Shown here: positions 62,252-64,000 of the stretch, piece after piece
Layout of the letters: each line of letters begins with the position of its first letter
How positions within the stretch are numbered: position 1 is the first letter of the stretch
NCBI RefSeq assembly: GCF_035944355.1
Contig: NZ_DASZBH010000015.1
Coordinates: 1-64,000, forward strand
DNA from: Frateuria_A sp035944355
GTDB lineage: Bacteria > Pseudomonadota > Gammaproteobacteria > Xanthomonadales > Rhodanobacteraceae
Length of the DNA: 64,000 nt
Direction of reading: 5' to 3'
The notes under the pieces: model-generated
Told to the model about the DNA's origin: nothing
Database searches by the model: none
The model's input: the letters and a program-made list of their open reading frames with translations, nothing else
Position numbers and translations under genes: made by a program

Positions 62252-62260
62252 ATTGGGCAC
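62223..62260. promoter_or_regulatory. Twin operator palindromes over the MNT gene start
   Basis: GTGCCCA-TAT-TGGGCAC (62244-62260) is a perfect 7-bp inverted repeat. GTGCCCA-TTT-CGGGCAT (62223-62239) is a 5-of-7 version. Their centres are 21 bp apart, two helical turns, which suits co-operative binding of two dimers on one face. Both cover the possible start codons. Confidence 0.65.
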
Positions 62261-62431
62261 GAAGCAAGCGTTCCCGTGATCGCTCCGGGCTCGCCGAAAC
62301 AGCATATGAGCTTTGATGTTCTTGCCAGGTCGCAAGCGGACAGGTCACACGCGATGCGCCACCTATGGGCAAACACGCGCCGTGCGGCTTAGCCAGCTCT
62401 GCCTCCTTACCCTGATAACTCCCGCTATCCG

Positions 62432-63355
62432 CTAATCGTGCGCCCGCAGAAACTCGAGCACGCGCTTCCAGCTGTCCTTGCGCGCCGCTGCGAGACCGTC
62501 TGGCGTACCGCCACCGAACCCTGTGTCCTCTTTCGCGGAGGCCGCCGTCGGCGAAAGACCGAAAGCGAAATGGCCGCCGGTCGGGTAATCGATCACGGAC
62601 ACGACCGCTGCGCCTTCACGACGCAGCCTGGCCGCAAGCACACGGGCCATGGCGGTCGACGGCCATACCTGGTCCTGCTCGCTGGAGATGAGCAGCACCG
62701 GCGCGGCGATGCCTTTGCCCTCGACACGGTCGGCCGCCACCGCCTGCGGGTAACTGTGCCGATACAAGTCAAGCAGCCCGCGGCATTGCGCGCACGGCTG
62801 GAAGGGCACGTAGGCCAGCGGCACCCCGCGGAAACTCCAGGAACTGGCCGGCGCACCGCCCGTGCGATCGATCCCCTGCCAGACCACATCCGACGGCGAC
62901 GCGGCAACCACAACCCGAAGGCGGGGTTCGCGCGCGGCGAGCGCGAGCGCGGCCTCGGCGCCCTTGGAAAGCCCGACCACACCCAGGTGGCCCCGTTCGA
63001 CCGACGGCAACGCCTGCAGGTAGTCGATGGCCCGCTGGAACCTCTCGATGGGTACGTTCGCCAGCGCCTTGGGCAAGCCCGGCCCGTTGAAATAACTCTG
63101 CGCCAGGGCGACAAAGCCTTCCTCGGCCAACTTTCGGGCTACACCGCGCGCCCAGTCCCGGCCGCCCTCGGCACCGCCCAACACGAGCAGTGCCGGATGC
63201 TTGGCCCCATCGGCGGGTACATAGAGGGTGGCGGACAGCCCCCCGGTCTCCACCTCCGTGGTCCGGACGTCCGCTGCGCGCGCCACGACACTACTACCGC
63301 CGAGCGCAAGCGCGAGCGCGAATCGCCCAACCCATCCCAGCCCCTTGAATGGCAT
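62432..63355 (-). CDS. Secreted alpha/beta hydrolase, acyl-CoA thioesterase/BAAT-like
   Basis: A 307-residue protein with a signal peptide (cleavage near VVARAAD). The mature part is an alpha/beta hydrolase: LLVLGGAEGG oxyanion strand, GVVGLSKGAEAALALA with the nucleophile Ser, VLLISSEQDQVWPS with the acid Asp, and GGHFAF with the catalytic His. The SKGAE nucleophile elbow is typical of the BAAT C-terminal family. An exported form is unusual for a CoA thioesterase, so an ester or acyl-transfer role is more likely. GGGAGAGG precedes the ATG at 63355. Confidence 0.85.
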   Translation of the reverse strand: MPFKGLGWVGRFALALALGGSSVVARAADVRTTEVETGGLSATLYVPADGAKHPALLVLGGAEGGRDWARGVARKLAEEGFVALAQSYFNGPGLPKALANVPIERFQRAIDYLQALPSVERGHLGVVGLSKGAEAALALAAREPRLRVVVAASPSDVVWQGIDRTGGAPASSWSFRGVPLAYVPFQPCAQCRGLLDLYRHSYPQAVAADRVEGKGIAAPVLLISSEQDQVWPSTAMARVLAARLRREGAAVVSVIDYPTGGHFAFGLSPTAASAKEDTGFGGGTPDGLAAARKDSWKRVLEFLRAHD

Positions 63356-63491
63356 GTACCTCTCCCATGGTGTGATCAAGCCCTGGCGAAAGCCATGCAT
63401 GACCTGGCGCGCGTACGCTAGTGGCCACGGTTCCGGGAGCACGCGTGCCGGAGGTCATCCCGTCAGGTCGAGCCTCGGCGATCCCATTCGA

Positions 63492-64000
63492 TCACGGGCG
63501 ACTGAAAACCACGCCATGGGGCATGGCGCTTCCGCGCCAGCCGGCCGGTGGCGCGTGCGAGAGATCGATCGTCATGGCCGGTCCCAGCTGCAGCGCGCCG
63601 GTGCGTCGATCGACATGGGCAAAGCGCACCCGGGTGGCAAGCGCGCCAAAACCCGTGATGGCGAGGCGGTCGCCGTCCGGCTCGAGCGCAAGCCAATGGG
63701 GGTATTCGTCCGGCGGCAGCAGGATGCGGCTGACTTCGCGCGGGTGCTCTGGATCGTGCACGTCCAGGCTCACGATCGCATGGCCGCTCTGCATGGCTTC
63801 TACCAGAAAATCGCCCGCCACCACCGGCACCTCGCAGGTGCGGTAGCCGAAGTCGTAGACGTGCTGCAGCGTCGGCTGCGCACCGGTGAGGTTCTTGAGC
63901 AGAAACAGGCCGCAGTTGAAGGTCGGCACCAGCACGGTCCTGCCGTCGGCGAGCAGGCGCGGCTCCGAGGAGTCGGCCGCCGTGTCGTAGATCCAGCCCG
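63492..64000 (-). CDS. Beta-propeller protein, C-terminal part (runs off window end)
   Basis: The last 169 codons or so of a gene whose start lies beyond 64000. Repeating blade-like strands are visible: TVLVPTFNCGLFLL, DFLVEAMQSGHAIVSLDV, HWLALEPDGDRLAITGFG and RFAHVDRRTGAL. The pattern suits YVTN/LVIVD-type or selenium-binding-protein-like propellers; the exact family cannot be fixed from this fragment. An internal GTG at 63935 is in frame but the frame stays open to the edge. Confidence 0.75.
   Translation of the reverse strand, partial: GWIYDTAADSSEPRLLADGRTVLVPTFNCGLFLLKNLTGAQPTLQHVYDFGYRTCEVPVVAGDFLVEAMQSGHAIVSLDVHDPEHPREVSRILLPPDEYPHWLALEPDGDRLAITGFGALATRVRFAHVDRRTGALQLGPAMTIDLSHAPPAGWRGSAMPHGVVFSRP

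Overview
The window is high-GC DNA from a gammaproteobacterium, most likely a Xanthomonadales member of the Rhodanobacteraceae type (Rhodanobacter, Dyella, Luteibacter or Frateuria). This rests on base composition, the tRNA-Ala/Glu/Asp cluster, the ppsA/ppsR pair, the gloB-mltD and yafS-rnhA-dnaQ neighbourhoods, and many DUF families common in that group. It is chromosomal housekeeping DNA interrupted by short accessory patches. No rRNA, prophage, intact insertion sequence or CRISPR array was seen.

Layout. 1-3.3 kb: the 5' end of a UDP-glucose dehydrogenase gene, an FKBP prolyl isomerase and a CPA2 antiporter. 3.4-3.7 kb: an Ala-Glu-Asp tRNA operon with a clear sigma-70 promoter. 3.8-8.3 kb: DUF1249 and ppsR diverging from ppsA, then a dispersed palindromic repeat, a 58-bp repeat of the tRNA-Ser 3' end, and tRNA-Ser(CGA). 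8.3-14.6 kb: a PP2C phosphatase, dnaQ, rnhA, a yafS-like methyltransferase, gloB, mltD and a secreted amidohydrolase. 14.6-15.5 kb: two integron gene cassettes with recognisable attC sites and no integrase. 15.6-24.5 kb: a small heat-shock gene with a sigma-32 promoter and probable RNA thermometer, msrB-msrA, and many small stress or detoxification genes (AraC regulator, TMEM175 channel, thiopurine methyltransferase, VOC proteins, GST). 25.2-25.7 kb: a small AT-rich patch. 25.8-31.4 kb: a subclass B3 metallo-beta-lactamase gene, then the most unusual locus of the window.

That locus (26.9-31.4 kb) reads TIR-transmembrane-TPR protein, a 122-residue protein, a 48-residue protein, then a SLOG-type protein with a SLATT-like membrane region. 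The two small proteins are otherwise unlike but end in the same six residues, PSIKNN. TIR, SLOG and SLATT domains belong to nucleotide-signal conflict systems, so this is the best candidate for an undescribed system.

The rest. 31.5-36 kb: a PAS-GGDEF cyclase, a repeat-bearing stress peptide, a cold-shock protein, a 47-residue basic protein, a RIO kinase and an SH3 protein. 36-40 kb: an M13 peptidase, a DHFR-like protein and an outer-membrane barrel. 40.2-44.2 kb: a tight four-gene operon (DUF3348, DUF802 MotA-like, OmpA/MotB-like, DUF2894) that looks like an uncharacterised ion-driven motor. 44.3-49.9 kb: an SDR/LysR divergent pair, an XRE-DUF805 regulator, a YCII protein, a serine hydrolase and a small membrane protein. 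49.9-58.5 kb: a PAS-HWE sensor kinase, a trypsin-like protease, a DUF5996 protein and a GGDEF-EAL protein. 58.9-64 kb: a lipoprotein, a zinc-ribbon protein, an ATP-grasp-like protein, an autoregulated nucleotidyltransferase/HEPN pair, an alpha/beta hydrolase and the 3' end of a beta-propeller gene.
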